Source: Salmonella enterica subsp. diarizonae
GTDB lineage: Bacteria > Pseudomonadota > Gammaproteobacteria > Enterobacterales > Enterobacteriaceae
Length of the DNA: 64,000 nucleotides
Direction of reading: 5' to 3'
Assembly (NCBI RefSeq): GCF_008692785.1
Contig: NZ_VXJV01000001.1
Coordinates: 1 to 64,000, forward strand
Below are positions 10,014 through 21,139 of this stretch, piece after piece. The first letter of the stretch is position 1. Each line of letters begins with the position of its first letter. A program made the translations under genes and the position numbers. The notes under the pieces were generated by a model. That model had not been told where the DNA came from. It did not search any database and was given only the letters and a program-made list of their open reading frames with translations.

Positions 10014-11084
10014 TTATGCTACACGCACCGCCAGTTGGCCGCTCAAATCTTTATGAATCTCACGTAACAGGGCATCGGTCATCTCCCAGCTAATACAAGC
10101 ATCGGTGACGGAAACGCCATACTTCATTTCGCTGCGCGGCTGTTCGGAAGACTGATTACCCTTATGAATATTACTTTCAATCATTAAGCCAATGATTGAA
10201 CGATTGCCATCTTTAATCTGCGCAACTACAGATTCTGCCACGGCTGGCTGGCGGCGATAATCTTTATTGGAGTTACCATGACTGCAATCTACCATCAGCG
10301 AAGGACGTAGTCCCGCCTGTTCCATCTCTTTTTCACACTGAGCAACATCTGCCGGGCTATAATTTGGCGCTTTGCCACCACGCAGAATCACATGGCCATG
10401 CGGATTTCCCTGGGTTTGCAATAACGCTACCTGACCGGCCTGGTTAATGCCAACAAAACGATGGGGTTGCGCAGCGGCGCGCATGGCGTTAATTGCTGTC
10501 GCCAGACTGCCATCTGTGCCGTTTTTAAAGCCGACCGGCATAGAAAGACCAGACGCCATTTCGCGGTGGGTTTGCGATTCGGTTGTACGCGCGCCTATCG
10601 CCGACCAGCTAAACAGATCGCCCAGGTATTGCGGGCTGTTCGGATCCAACGCTTCGGTCGCCAATGGCAGCCCCATATTCACCAGTTCCACCAGTAGATG
10701 ACGCGCTATTTTCAACCCGGCTTCCACATCAAATGAGCCATCCATATGAGGATCGTTAATCAGCCCTTTCCAGCCGACGGTAGTCCGCGGCTTTTCAAAA
10801 TAGACGCGCATTACCAGATAGAGGCTATCGCTGACCTCTGCGGCAAGGGCTTTAAATCGACGGGCATATTCCAGAGCGGTTTCAGGATCGTGAATAGAAC
10901 AAGGACCGCATACCACCAACAGACGCGGATCGCGCCCGGCAATAATGTCAGAAATGATTCCTCGGGACTGCGCTATCTGCGCTTCCTGCGCCAGGCTCAA
11001 CGGAAAGGCCGCTTTAAGCTGCTCCGGCGTCATTAATACCTGTTCATCGGTGATACGTACGTTATTCAGCGCGTCTTTTTGCAT
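10014..11084 (-). CDS. aroF: DAHP synthase, tyrosine-sensitive
   Basis: A 356-residue class I 3-deoxy-D-arabino-heptulosonate-7-phosphate synthase: condenses phosphoenolpyruvate with erythrose 4-phosphate, the first step of the shikimate pathway. Visible are VVCGPCSIHDPE with the metal-binding Cys, GARTTESQTHRE and the VDCSHGNSNKD His motif. The ATG at 11084 gives the E. coli N terminus MQKDALNNV; the upstream frame overlaps the promoter. Head of the aroF-tyrA operon. Confidence 0.98.
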   Translation of the reverse strand: MQKDALNNVRITDEQVLMTPEQLKAAFPLSLAQEAQIAQSRGIISDIIAGRDPRLLVVCGPCSIHDPETALEYARRFKALAAEVSDSLYLVMRVYFEKPRTTVGWKGLINDPHMDGSFDVEAGLKIARHLLVELVNMGLPLATEALDPNSPQYLGDLFSWSAIGARTTESQTHREMASGLSMPVGFKNGTDGSLATAINAMRAAAQPHRFVGINQAGQVALLQTQGNPHGHVILRGGKAPNYSPADVAQCEKEMEQAGLRPSLMVDCSHGNSNKDYRRQPAVAESVVAQIKDGNRSIIGLMIESNIHKGNQSSEQPRSEMKYGVSVTDACISWEMTDALLREIHKDLSGQLAVRVA

Positions 11085-11141
11085 GATGGCGATCCTGTCT
11101 TTTCTTGTTTGCGATAGTTGATCCTCCACGAGGATGTTTAA

Positions 11142-11247
11142 ACCATACCACAAAAAGTAAAGATTTCAATCCATATTACGTAAAATAAACTTTACACTAA
11201 ACGCAGGATCAGATTAAAACCCTTCATTTCGTATCAAAAAATTTACA
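11142..11247 (-). promoter_or_regulatory. aroF promoter and TyrR boxes
   Basis: On the minus strand TTGAAA (11164-11169) and TATGGT (11142-11147) form a 16-bp-spaced promoter. TyrR-type boxes (TGTAAA-N6-TTTACA) are at 11179-11196 (CGTAAA-N6-TTTACA), 11230-11247 (CGTATC-N6-TTTACA) and a weak one at 11156-11173 overlapping the promoter. E. coli aroF also has three boxes and is repressed by TyrR with tyrosine. The rest of the gap to 11523 is AT-rich with no gene visible. Confidence 0.8.
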
Positions 11248-11523
11248 CTATAAGTAAATTATTTTATTCCCATCCTCGGAAAAGCGCTAAAATGAGCAAT
11301 GCTCGCCATTTTTTGATTATTTTTTCTCCGCACGCATAATTTTACTTTCTGATATACGTTAATTAATACCGTTATCACAAAAATTTAATATTAGTGATAT
11401 CACTTAAGACATTCATATTATCAATAAGAAATAATGATGATATGGCAAAATAATGTTATTTTGCTACAAATAATCATGGATGTATTTTAATGCTTTACGA
11501 CTGAAGATGGTGGGGACTTGTTA

Positions 11524-12042
11524 ATGCGTTTTTCTCACCTATTTATCTTTCTGTTATCGCTATTATTAGCAAGCTTGCCTCTGTATGCTCAACGCGTCAC
11601 GGAAGAAGAGAAATCCGTACGCGCCATCGTCTCCGGTATCGTCAGTTATACACACTGGCCGACGTTATCCGGACCGCCAAGGCTATGCATATTTTCATCT
11701 TCGCGTTTTGTCAGGGTACTTAGCGAAGAGGCTGGCTGGGCTTTCCCTTATCAACCTCTTGTCATCCGTACAACACAAGAGGCCATGAGCGCCCGCTGTG
11801 ACGGTTTTTACTTTGGCAATGAATCGCCATCTTATCAGGTAGAATTAACGCGTCATTATCCAGTTAACGCCTTGTTATTAATTACCGAACAAAATACCGA
11901 ATGTATTATTGGCAGCGCATTTTGTCTGATCATTAACAATGATGAAGTCAAATTTTCCGTGAATCTGGACTCCCTCTCGCATAGCGGCGTGAGAGTGAAT
12001 CCAGAAGTATTAATGCTTGCACGGAATCAAAAGCATGAATAA
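11524..12042 (+). CDS. yfiR: YfiR, periplasmic inhibitor of DgcN
   Basis: A 172-residue DUF4154 protein with a signal peptide (cleavage near LYAQ-RV, residue 23). In E. coli and Pseudomonas YfiR restrains the diguanylate cyclase YfiN from the periplasm and is released by redox or envelope stress through its disulphides. Cysteines are seen in [31 protein letters not shown] two codons upstream also gives an open frame, but the ATG at 11524 has GGGG 8 nt before it. The gene overlaps dgcN by 8 nt. Confidence 0.9.
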   Translation: MRFSHLFIFLLSLLLASLPLYAQRVTEEEKSVRAIVSGIVSYTHWPTLSGPPRLCIFSSSRFVRVLSEEAGWAFPYQPLVIRTTQEAMSARCDGFYFGNESPSYQVELTRHYPVNALLLITEQNTECIIGSAFCLIINNDEVKFSVNLDSLSHSGVRVNPEVLMLARNQKHE

Positions 12043-13255
12043 GGAATTTTCTCTGTCCAGACCAACATTTAAACGCACACTACGGCGGATTAGTATAATC
12101 AGCGTGCTGCTCACAATGACATTGATCTGGCTATTAATTTGCGTTGCATCTGTCCTTACGCTCAAACAGTATGCGCAAAAAAATCTCGATTTGACCGCCG
12201 CCACGATGACCCATAGCCTTGAAGCGGCGCTGGTATTTTCCGATGACGCGGCCGCGGCGGAAACGCTCGCCACTCTGGGACGTCAGGGACAATTTTCAGC
12301 AGCGGAGGTCCGCGATAAAAATGGCCGTATCATCGCCTCATGGCGCTATGATGCGCGAGCCGCAGACGATAAGCTCATCGGTTTAATTAGCCATTGGCTT
12401 TTCCCATTACCGGTATCGCAACCAGTCTGGCACAACGGTAGGGCCATCGGCGAAGTACGGTTTGTTGCCCGCGATAGCCTTATTGGCCATTTTATCTGGC
12501 TATCGCTGGCAGTGCTGACAGGATGTATTCTGCTGGCATCCGGTATTGCCCTGCTGCTCACGCGTTATTTGCATAATGGCGTTGTGGATGCGCTACAAAA
12601 TATTACTGAAGTCGTACACGACGTTCGCACTAACCGAAATTTTTCACGCCGGGTACCTGATGAGCGTATCGAGGAATTTCACCTTTTTGCGCAGGATTTC
12701 AATAGTCTTCTGGATGAGATGGAAGAGTGGCAGCTACGGCTCCAGGCTAAAAATGCACAACTACTGCGTACCGCGCTGCACGATCCGCTGACAGGGCTTG
12801 CCAATCGTGCGGCATTTCGCAGCTGTATTAACGCGCTGATGAAGGATAATTACGCCCGTAGCAGTTCGGCATTGTTATTTCTGGATGGCGATAACTTTAA
12901 ATATATTAACGATACCTGGGGACATGCGGCAGGCGACCGCGTACTTATTGAGGTTGCCAAAAGATTAGCGGAGTTCGGTGGTAACCGTTATCAGACTTAC
13001 CGACTCGGCGGCGATGAATTTGCGATGGTGCTTTACGGTGTACATTCGGAGTATGAAGTACAACGTATTTGCGCGGCGCTATCCCAGGCGTTTAATCGAC
13101 CTTTTGAACTACATAACGGCCTGCGGATAACGATGACCCTGAGTATTGGCTTCGCGCTGACATGGGAACATGCCACTGCCGAAAAACTACAAGAACTGGC
13201 CGATCGAAATATGTATCAGGCTAAACACCGGCGTACGGAACGCTCGCTAAACTAA
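12035..13255 (+). CDS. dgcN: Diguanylate cyclase DgcN (YfiN)
   Basis: A 406-residue inner-membrane enzyme making cyclic di-GMP. Order: TM1 (about 18-40), periplasmic domain to about residue 150, TM2 (about 155-180), HAMP linker, then a GGDEF domain with signature [10 protein letters not shown], so the active-site GGDEF is intact. In E. coli it also localises to the division site under envelope stress. The ATG overlaps the yfiR stop, so translation is coupled. The third gene of the E. coli operon, yfiB, is missing: rplS follows at once on the other strand. Confidence 0.95.
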   Translation: MNKEFSLSRPTFKRTLRRISIISVLLTMTLIWLLICVASVLTLKQYAQKNLDLTAATMTHSLEAALVFSDDAAAAETLATLGRQGQFSAAEVRDKNGRIIASWRYDARAADDKLIGLISHWLFPLPVSQPVWHNGRAIGEVRFVARDSLIGHFIWLSLAVLTGCILLASGIALLLTRYLHNGVVDALQNITEVVHDVRTNRNFSRRVPDERIEEFHLFAQDFNSLLDEMEEWQLRLQAKNAQLLRTALHDPLTGLANRAAFRSCINALMKDNYARSSSALLFLDGDNFKYINDTWGHAAGDRVLIEVAKRLAEFGGNRYQTYRLGGDEFAMVLYGVHSEYEVQRICAALSQAFNRPFELHNGLRITMTLSIGFALTWEHATAEKLQELADRNMYQAKHRRTERSLN

Positions 13256-13341
13256 GGAGCGAGCCAGAACATTTCTGACTCAACGTTGATATCACAGACC
13301 CAGCCTAATCATAAAATCTTCTATGAAGTGGAGTAACCTAT

Positions 13342-13373
13342 AAAAAAAGGGGCCAGCATAATGCCAGCCCCTT
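13342..13373 (-). terminator. rpsP operon terminator
   Basis: The minus strand reads AAGGGGCTGGC, ATTAT loop, GCCAGCCCC-like stem and TTTTTTT, 39 nt past the rplS stop. Confidence 0.9.
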
Positions 13374-13411
13374 GTTTTCTACAAGCTTTCGGATGTTGCG
13401 AAAGCGCGCTC

Positions 13412-13762
<351 letters not shown>

Positions 13763-13799
13763 TTAATCTCTTATCCTGGGTAAACTGATATTCGGGGGC

Positions 13800-14567
13800 C
13801 TATGCCATCCCATCATGTTTATGCTGCTGTTGTGCGTGTTCTGTTTTGAACTCCGCCAGCAACCTTGCTTGCTCTTCAGTCAGAGCCAGGTTTTCCAGAA
13901 GTTCAGGTCTTCTAAGCCAGGTTCGGCCCAGCGACTGTTTCAAACGCCAGCGACGTATCTCGGCATGGTTTCCCGACAGCAATACCGACGGTACTTCCAT
14001 CCCCTCTAACACTTCAGGGCGCGTATAGTGCGGACAATCCAGCAACCCATCAGCAAACGAATCTTCGATTGCTGATGCCTCATGCCCCAAAACCCCCGGA
14101 ATAAACCGGGCAACGGAGTCAATCAGCGTCATTGCCGGCAGTTCGCCACCGCTGAGAACGTAATCGCCAATTGACCATTCCTCGTCAATTTCGGTCTGAA
14201 TTACGCGCTCATCTACGCCTTCGTAGCGACCACACACCAGAATTAGCTTCTGATTCGTGGCCAGCTCGCTAACGCCCGCTTGATCAAGCTTGCGTCCCTG
14301 AGGCGACAGATAAATCACTTTAGCGCCTTCGCCAGCCGCGGCTTTTGCTGCGTGAATGGCGTCCCGCAAGGGTTGCACCATCATTAACATCCCCGGTCCG
14401 CCGCCGTAAGGACGGGAGTCCACGGTACGGTGCCGATCATGCGCGAAGTCGCGAGGACTCCAGCTTTGGACGTTCAGCAGGCCTTTTTTTACTGCCCGGC
14501 CAGTTACCCCGTAATCGGTAATTGCGCGGAACATTTCAGGAAACAGGCTAACTATGCCAATAAACAC
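13800..14567 (-). CDS. trmD: tRNA (guanine-37-N1)-methyltransferase
   Basis: A 255-residue SPOUT methyltransferase, an essential dimer that makes m1G37 in tRNAs reading CNN and some other codons, preventing +1 frameshifts. The knot motifs [14 protein letters not shown] and [16 protein letters not shown] are visible. Third in the rpsP operon, 40 nt before rplS. Its level is known to be far below that of the ribosomal proteins of the operon, by translational control. Confidence 0.99.
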   Translation of the reverse strand: MFIGIVSLFPEMFRAITDYGVTGRAVKKGLLNVQSWSPRDFAHDRHRTVDSRPYGGGPGMLMMVQPLRDAIHAAKAAAGEGAKVIYLSPQGRKLDQAGVSELATNQKLILVCGRYEGVDERVIQTEIDEEWSIGDYVLSGGELPAMTLIDSVARFIPGVLGHEASAIEDSFADGLLDCPHYTRPEVLEGMEVPSVLLSGNHAEIRRWRLKQSLGRTWLRRPELLENLALTEEQARLLAEFKTEHAQQQHKHDGMA

Positions 14568-14611
14568 AAGCCAATCCCCATAACGCCATTTATTACCGTT
14601 TATCCGGTGGT

Positions 14612-15160
14612 TTAAAAACCAGGATCCCAGTCTACTTCGATAGTACGAGTAGCGAGATCGACTTTCTTGATAACCTGCCCATCGAGGAACGGTACAAGTC
14701 GTTCCTTGATACCAAATGCATCTTTCAGGTTCGCCTTAATGACGAGAACGTCATTCGACCCGGTCTCCATCATGTCGATGACTTTACCGAGATCGTAGCC
14801 TTCAGCGGTGACTACCTGGCAGCCCATCAGGTCTTTCCAGTAGTAGTCTCCCTCCTCAAGCGCAGGAAGTTGCGAGGAATCCACGACAATTTCGCAATTC
14901 GTCAGAAGATTCGCGGCATCTCGATCGTCAACGCCTTTCAGCTTGATGATCAGATCCTGATTGTGGTGCTTCCAGCTTTCCAGCTGTACCTGCTGCCACT
15001 GACCCGCCTTCTGGATAAACCAGGGCTGATAGTCAAAAATGCTTTCGGCGTCTTCAGTGGAGGAAAACACTCTGAGCCAACCACGAATACCGTATGAAGA
15101 ACCCATTTTCCCCAGTACAACCGGTTCAGCGGGTACTTGTGCGGTGAGTTGCTTGCTCAT
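14612..15160 (-). CDS. rimM: Ribosome maturation factor RimM
   Basis: A 182-residue 16S processing and 30S maturation factor that binds S19. N-terminal RimM domain (about 10-95: [20 protein letters not shown]) plus C-terminal PRC-barrel (about 100-175: [13 protein letters not shown]). Adjacent ATG codons at 15160 and 15163 make the start ambiguous by one codon; I take MSKQLTAQ as in E. coli. It follows rpsP by 18 nt. Confidence 0.98.
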   Translation of the reverse strand: MSKQLTAQVPAEPVVLGKMGSSYGIRGWLRVFSSTEDAESIFDYQPWFIQKAGQWQQVQLESWKHHNQDLIIKLKGVDDRDAANLLTNCEIVVDSSQLPALEEGDYYWKDLMGCQVVTAEGYDLGKVIDMMETGSNDVLVIKANLKDAFGIKERLVPFLDGQVIKKVDLATRTIEVDWDPGF

Positions 15161-15178
15161 CATGACCACCGTGACAGA

Positions 15179-15505
<327 letters not shown>

Positions 15506-15624
15506 TTACTGATTTCTGGGGAAAATGCAATCAGCATCTTGCTACTGAACACGAAACAAGGGATAGAAGGCGTATATCGGTGCAGCCAGTTTAGTTCCGG
15601 CGTGCGCGCAGAAAGCGGAGCGTA

Positions 15625-15739
15625 CACGCAGTACGTGAGTATTTCGAGCACACCCCGGGACTAAAATGGCAAACAAGATAGCCTTATACCCTTGTTTTAG
15701 CGGCCACGCAGTACGTGAGGATGGCGAGCACACCCCGGT
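15625..15739. repeat. Two 35-bp direct repeats between ffh and rpsP
   Basis: Copies at 15625-15659 and 15705-15739 match at 31 of 35 positions; both start CACGCAGTACGTGAG and end CGAGCACACCCCGG. They lie in the 345-bp gap between the ffh stop and rpsP start, the rest of which shows no gene. Similar intergenic sequence occurs in other enterobacteria as far as I recall, but I cannot assign a family name. Confidence 0.65.
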
Positions 15740-15773
15740 GCCGAAATAGCAAGTGAGCCAGGCCGGAAAAAAA

Positions 15774-17135
15774 TTAGCGTCCAGGGAAGCCGGGCGGCAT
15801 CATCCCCTTCATACCTCTCATCATCTTAGCCATCCCACCCTTCTTCATTTTCTTCATCATGCGCTGCATGTCGTCGAACTGTTTCAGAAGGCGGTTAACG
15901 TCCTGCACCTGCATCCCACAGCCCTGCGCGATACGACGCTTGCGGGAACCTTTGATGATTTCCGGCTTCGCGCGCTCTTTCAGCGTCATTGAGTTGATGA
16001 TCGCCTCCATGCGCACTAACACCTTATCGTCCATCTGCGATTTGACGTTGTCCGGAATCTGGCCCATGCCCGGTAATTTGCCCATCAGACTGGCCATACC
16101 GCCCATGTTTTTCATCTGTTTGAGCTGTTCGAGGAAGTCGTTCAGGTCGAAACCGTCGCCTTTCTTCAGTTTGGTCGCCAGCTTTTCAGCCTGTGCGCGG
16201 TCAACTTTGCTTTCGATATCTTCGATAAGCGACAGCACGTCGCCCATGCCGAGAATACGCGAGGCGATACGATCCGGATGGAACGGCTCCAGCGCGTCGG
16301 TTTTCTCGCCCACGCCGAGGAATTTGATCGGCTTACCGGTGATATGACGAATAGATAACGCCGCGCCGCCGCGAGCGTCACCGTCAACTTTGGTCAGTAC
16401 CACGCCGGTCAGCGGCAACGCTTCGTTAAACGCTTTAGCAGTATTCGCCGCATCCTGACCGGTCATCGCATCGACGACAAACAGGGTTTCTACCGGATTG
16501 ATAGACGCATGAACCTGTTTGATTTCGTCCATCATCGCTTCGTCAACGTGCAGACGACCAGCGGTATCCACCAGCAGCACGTCGTAGAATTTCAGCTTCG
16601 CTTCTTTCAGCGCGGCGTTGACGATATCAACGGGTTTCTGGCCGACATCAGACGGGAAGAAATCCACGCCAACCTGCTCAGCCAGCGTTTCGAGCTGTTT
16701 GATCGCCGCCGGGCGATAGACGTCGGCAGAGACGACCAGCACTTTCTTCTTGTGCTTCTCGCGCAAGAATTTACCCAACTTACCGACGCTGGTGGTTTTA
16801 CCCGCCCCCTGCAGACCCGCCATCAATACTACGGCTGGCGGCTGTGCGGCCAGATTCAGCGTCTGATTCTCTTCGCCCATCGCCGCAACCAGTTCGCTAC
16901 GGACAATCTTGACGAACTCCTGCCCTGGGGTCAGGCTCTTGTTAACTTCATGACCAACCGCTTTCTCTTTTACGCGATTGATAAACTCACGCACTACCGG
17001 CAGCGCAACGTCAGCCTCCAGCAGCGCCATACGCACTTCGCGCAGCGTCTCTTTAACGTTGTCTTCAGTAAGGCGCCCACGGCCACTGATATTGCGCAGC
17101 GTGCGCGACAAACGATCGGTTAAATTATCAAACAT
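15774..17135 (-). CDS. ffh: Signal recognition particle protein Ffh
   Basis: A 453-residue SRP54 GTPase that with 4.5S RNA delivers nascent inner-membrane proteins to FtsY. N and G domains: GLQGAGKTTSVGKL (G1, about 104-117), DTAGRLHVDE (G3), TKVDGDARGG (G4); the Met-rich M domain (from about 325) ends in MMRGMKGMMPPGFPGR. The open frame continues 48 codons upstream, but the ATG at 17135 follows AGAGACA and gives MFDNLTDRLS as in E. coli. Divergent from ypjD. Confidence 0.99.
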   Translation of the reverse strand: MFDNLTDRLSRTLRNISGRGRLTEDNVKETLREVRMALLEADVALPVVREFINRVKEKAVGHEVNKSLTPGQEFVKIVRSELVAAMGEENQTLNLAAQPPAVVLMAGLQGAGKTTSVGKLGKFLREKHKKKVLVVSADVYRPAAIKQLETLAEQVGVDFFPSDVGQKPVDIVNAALKEAKLKFYDVLLVDTAGRLHVDEAMMDEIKQVHASINPVETLFVVDAMTGQDAANTAKAFNEALPLTGVVLTKVDGDARGGAALSIRHITGKPIKFLGVGEKTDALEPFHPDRIASRILGMGDVLSLIEDIESKVDRAQAEKLATKLKKGDGFDLNDFLEQLKQMKNMGGMASLMGKLPGMGQIPDNVKSQMDDKVLVRMEAIINSMTLKERAKPEIIKGSRKRRIAQGCGMQVQDVNRLLKQFDDMQRMMKKMKKGGMAKMMRGMKGMMPPGFPGR

Positions 17136-17300
17136 TGTCTCTCGCCTGGGGTGGAAACGGTTGGTCGCCGCAGCGACACAGTTACAGAATTTCGCCACAG
17201 TATACCATGAAGCCGCCTTTGTTGTTATGCAACGGTTGGAGCTGCGGTCACGTAACGCTATACTGCTTTTCTTTCTCACTGGTCAACTGTCGACACAACT

Positions 17301-18092
17301 ATGCCCGTTTTTGCTTTACTTGCCCTTGTCGCCTACTCCTTCAGCCTCGCGCTGATCGTTCCCGGACTGTTGCAAAAAAACAGCGGCTGGCGGCGTATGG
17401 CTATTCTTTCTGCGGTCATCGCGCTGGTGTGCCACGCTGTCGCGCTGGAATCGCGTATTCTGCCCGGCGGCGACAGTGGACAAAACCTGAGCCTGCTGAA
17501 TGTCGGTTCGCTGGTCAGTCTGATGATCTGCACGGTGATGACCGTTGTCGCGTCGCGTAACCGCGGCTGGCTACTTCTGCCCATCGTCTATGCCTTTGCG
17601 CTGATTAACCTGGCCTTCGCTACGTTCATGCCTAATGAATATATTACGCATCTGGAAGCGACCCCAGGCATGATGGTGCACATCGGACTGTCGCTTTTCT
17701 CTTACGCAACGCTGATAATCGCCGCTCTGTATGCGCTACAACTGGCGTGGATCGACTATCAGTTGAAGAACAAAAAGCTGGCGTTTAGTAATGAAATGCC
17801 GCCATTGATGAGCATTGAGCGCAAAATGTTTCATATTACGCAGATTGGCGTCGTACTGCTGACCCTTACCCTGTGTACCGGCCTGTTTTACATGCATAAC
17901 CTGTTCAGTATGGAAAATATCGATAAAGCTGTGCTCTCTATCGTGGCATGGTTTGTCTATATTGTTCTGCTGTGGGGGCATTACCATGAGGGCTGGCGGG
18001 GTCGGCGGGTCGTGTGGTTTAACGTCGCAGGCGCGGGTATTCTGACGCTGGCCTATTTTGGTAGCCGCATATTACAGCAATTTGTAAGCTAA
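17301..18092 (+). CDS. ypjD: YpjD, CcsA/ResC-like inner-membrane protein
   Basis: A 263-residue multi-pass membrane protein of the cytochrome c assembly (CcsA-like) family, with about eight hydrophobic segments and the WGHYHEGWRGRR tail region typical of the family. No haem-lyase role is shown for the enterobacterial protein. It is followed 19 nt later by corB and probably cotranscribed with it. Confidence 0.9.
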   Translation: MPVFALLALVAYSFSLALIVPGLLQKNSGWRRMAILSAVIALVCHAVALESRILPGGDSGQNLSLLNVGSLVSLMICTVMTVVASRNRGWLLLPIVYAFALINLAFATFMPNEYITHLEATPGMMVHIGLSLFSYATLIIAALYALQLAWIDYQLKNKKLAFSNEMPPLMSIERKMFHITQIGVVLLTLTLCTGLFYMHNLFSMENIDKAVLSIVAWFVYIVLLWGHYHEGWRGRRVVWFNVAGAGILTLAYFGSRILQQFVS

Positions 18093-18111
18093 GCTTTTAA
18101 AGGAGTTTCCC

Positions 18112-19398
18112 CTGGAACACATCTCCACCACCACGCTGATTATCATATTAATCATCATGGTGGTCATCTCGGCCTATTTTTCCGGTTCCGAAACTGGAAT
18201 GATGACGCTAAACCGTTACCGTTTACGCCATATGGCGAAGCAAGGTAATCGCTCGGCAAAACGGGTAGAAAAATTATTGCGTAAACCCGACCGACTGATA
18301 AGCCTGGTGCTGATCGGCAATAACCTGGTCAACATTCTTGCCTCGGCGCTCGGCACGATTGTGGGCATGCGGCTTTACGGCGACGCCGGCGTGGCTATCG
18401 CCACCGGGGTACTGACGTTTGTCGTGTTAGTTTTTGCCGAAGTTCTGCCCAAAACTATCGCCGCGCTCTATCCGGAAAAAGTGGCCTATCCCAGCAGCTT
18501 CCTGCTGGCGCCGTTACAGATACTGATGATGCCGCTGGTGTGGTTACTTAACACCATCACCCGCCTGCTGATGCGTCTGATGGGCATTAAAACGGACATC
18601 GTGGTCAGCGGGTCGTTAAGCAAAGAGGAATTACGCACTATCGTGCATGAGTCCCGTTCGCAAATCTCTCGCCGCAATCAGGATATGCTGCTGTCGGTTC
18701 TCGACCTGGAAAAGGTCAGCGTGGATGACATCATGGTGCCGCGTAATGAAATTATCGGGATCGATATCAATGACGACTGGAAGTCTATCGAGCGGCAGCT
18801 TACCCACTCGCCGCACGGACGCATTGTGCTCTATCGCGATTCGCTGGATGACGCCATCAGTATGCTGCGCGTACGTGAAGCCTGGCGGTTAATGGCCGAG
18901 AAAAAAGAGTTCACTAAAGAGATGATGCTGCGCGCCGCCGATGAAATCTATTACGTCCCGGAAGGTACGCCGCTCAGTACGCAACTGATTAAATTTCAGC
19001 GCAATAAAAAGAAAGTCGGACTGGTCGTCAATGAATATGGCGATATCCAGGGGCTGGTCACCGTTGAAGATATTCTCGAGGAGATCGTTGGCGACTTCAC
19101 CACATCGATGTCGCCGACACTGGCGGAAGAGGTCACGCCGCAAAACGACGGTTCGGTCATTATTGACGGTACCGCCAACGTCCGGGAAATCAATAAAGCG
19201 TTTAACTGGCACCTGCCGGAAGATGACGCGCGCACCGTCAACGGGGTGATTCTGGAGGCGCTGGAGGAAATTCCAGTTGCTGGCACGCGCGTGCGCATTG
19301 AGCAGTACGATATCGATATTCTCGACGTACAGGAAAATATGATTAAGCAGGTGAAGGTTGTACCGGTAAAACCGTTGCGGGAAAGCGTGGCGGAATAA
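18112..19398 (+). CDS. corB: CorB/YfjD, CNNM-family transporter with CBS domains
   Basis: A 428-residue inner-membrane protein linked to Mg2+/Co2+ efflux in Salmonella (corBCD). DUF21/CNNM membrane domain (1-190, with SGSETGMMTLNRYRLRHMAK), two CBS domains (about 205-330: DIMVPRNEIIGIDI and YGDIQGLVTVEDILEEIVGD) and a C-terminal CorC_HlyC domain. No ATG fits the N terminus: the first in-frame ATG (18157) would cut into the first membrane helix. A CTG at 18112, 6 nt after AGGAG, gives (M)EHISTTTLII, matching the E. coli N terminus, so I take it as the start. Confidence 0.93.
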   Translation: MEHISTTTLIIILIIMVVISAYFSGSETGMMTLNRYRLRHMAKQGNRSAKRVEKLLRKPDRLISLVLIGNNLVNILASALGTIVGMRLYGDAGVAIATGVLTFVVLVFAEVLPKTIAALYPEKVAYPSSFLLAPLQILMMPLVWLLNTITRLLMRLMGIKTDIVVSGSLSKEELRTIVHESRSQISRRNQDMLLSVLDLEKVSVDDIMVPRNEIIGIDINDDWKSIERQLTHSPHGRIVLYRDSLDDAISMLRVREAWRLMAEKKEFTKEMMLRAADEIYYVPEGTPLSTQLIKFQRNKKKVGLVVNEYGDIQGLVTVEDILEEIVGDFTTSMSPTLAEEVTPQNDGSVIIDGTANVREINKAFNWHLPEDDARTVNGVILEALEEIPVAGTRVRIEQYDIDILDVQENMIKQVKVVPVKPLRESVAE

Positions 19399-19415
19399 AC
19401 AGATAGCGATAGTAG

Positions 19416-19444
19416 GCCGGGTAAGGCGTTAACCGCTACCCGGC
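19416..19444. repeat. REP-type palindrome between corB and grpE
   Basis: GCCGGGTA, 13-nt spacer, TACCCGGC lies between the convergent stops of corB and grpE. Size, GC content and location fit the REP/PU family, which often ends or protects the 3' ends of convergent mRNAs. Confidence 0.7.
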
Positions 19445-19458
19445 GCTACGAGAAGCAA

Positions 19459-21054
<1,596 letters not shown>

Positions 21055-21071
21055 TTTTACGTCAGCCTCTT

Positions 21072-21113
21072 TACTGTATAAAAAACCAGTTTATACTGTA
21101 TTTAATTACAGTT
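21072..21113. promoter_or_regulatory. Two LexA (SOS) boxes upstream of recN
   Basis: TACTG-N10-CAGTT boxes at 21072-21091 and 21094-21113 each have CTG-N10-CAG. Two overlapping-strength boxes in front of recN are a known feature of E. coli and make it one of the most strongly DNA-damage-induced genes. Confidence 0.9.
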
Positions 21114-21139
21114 ATGGTTTTTCATACAGGAAAACAGCT

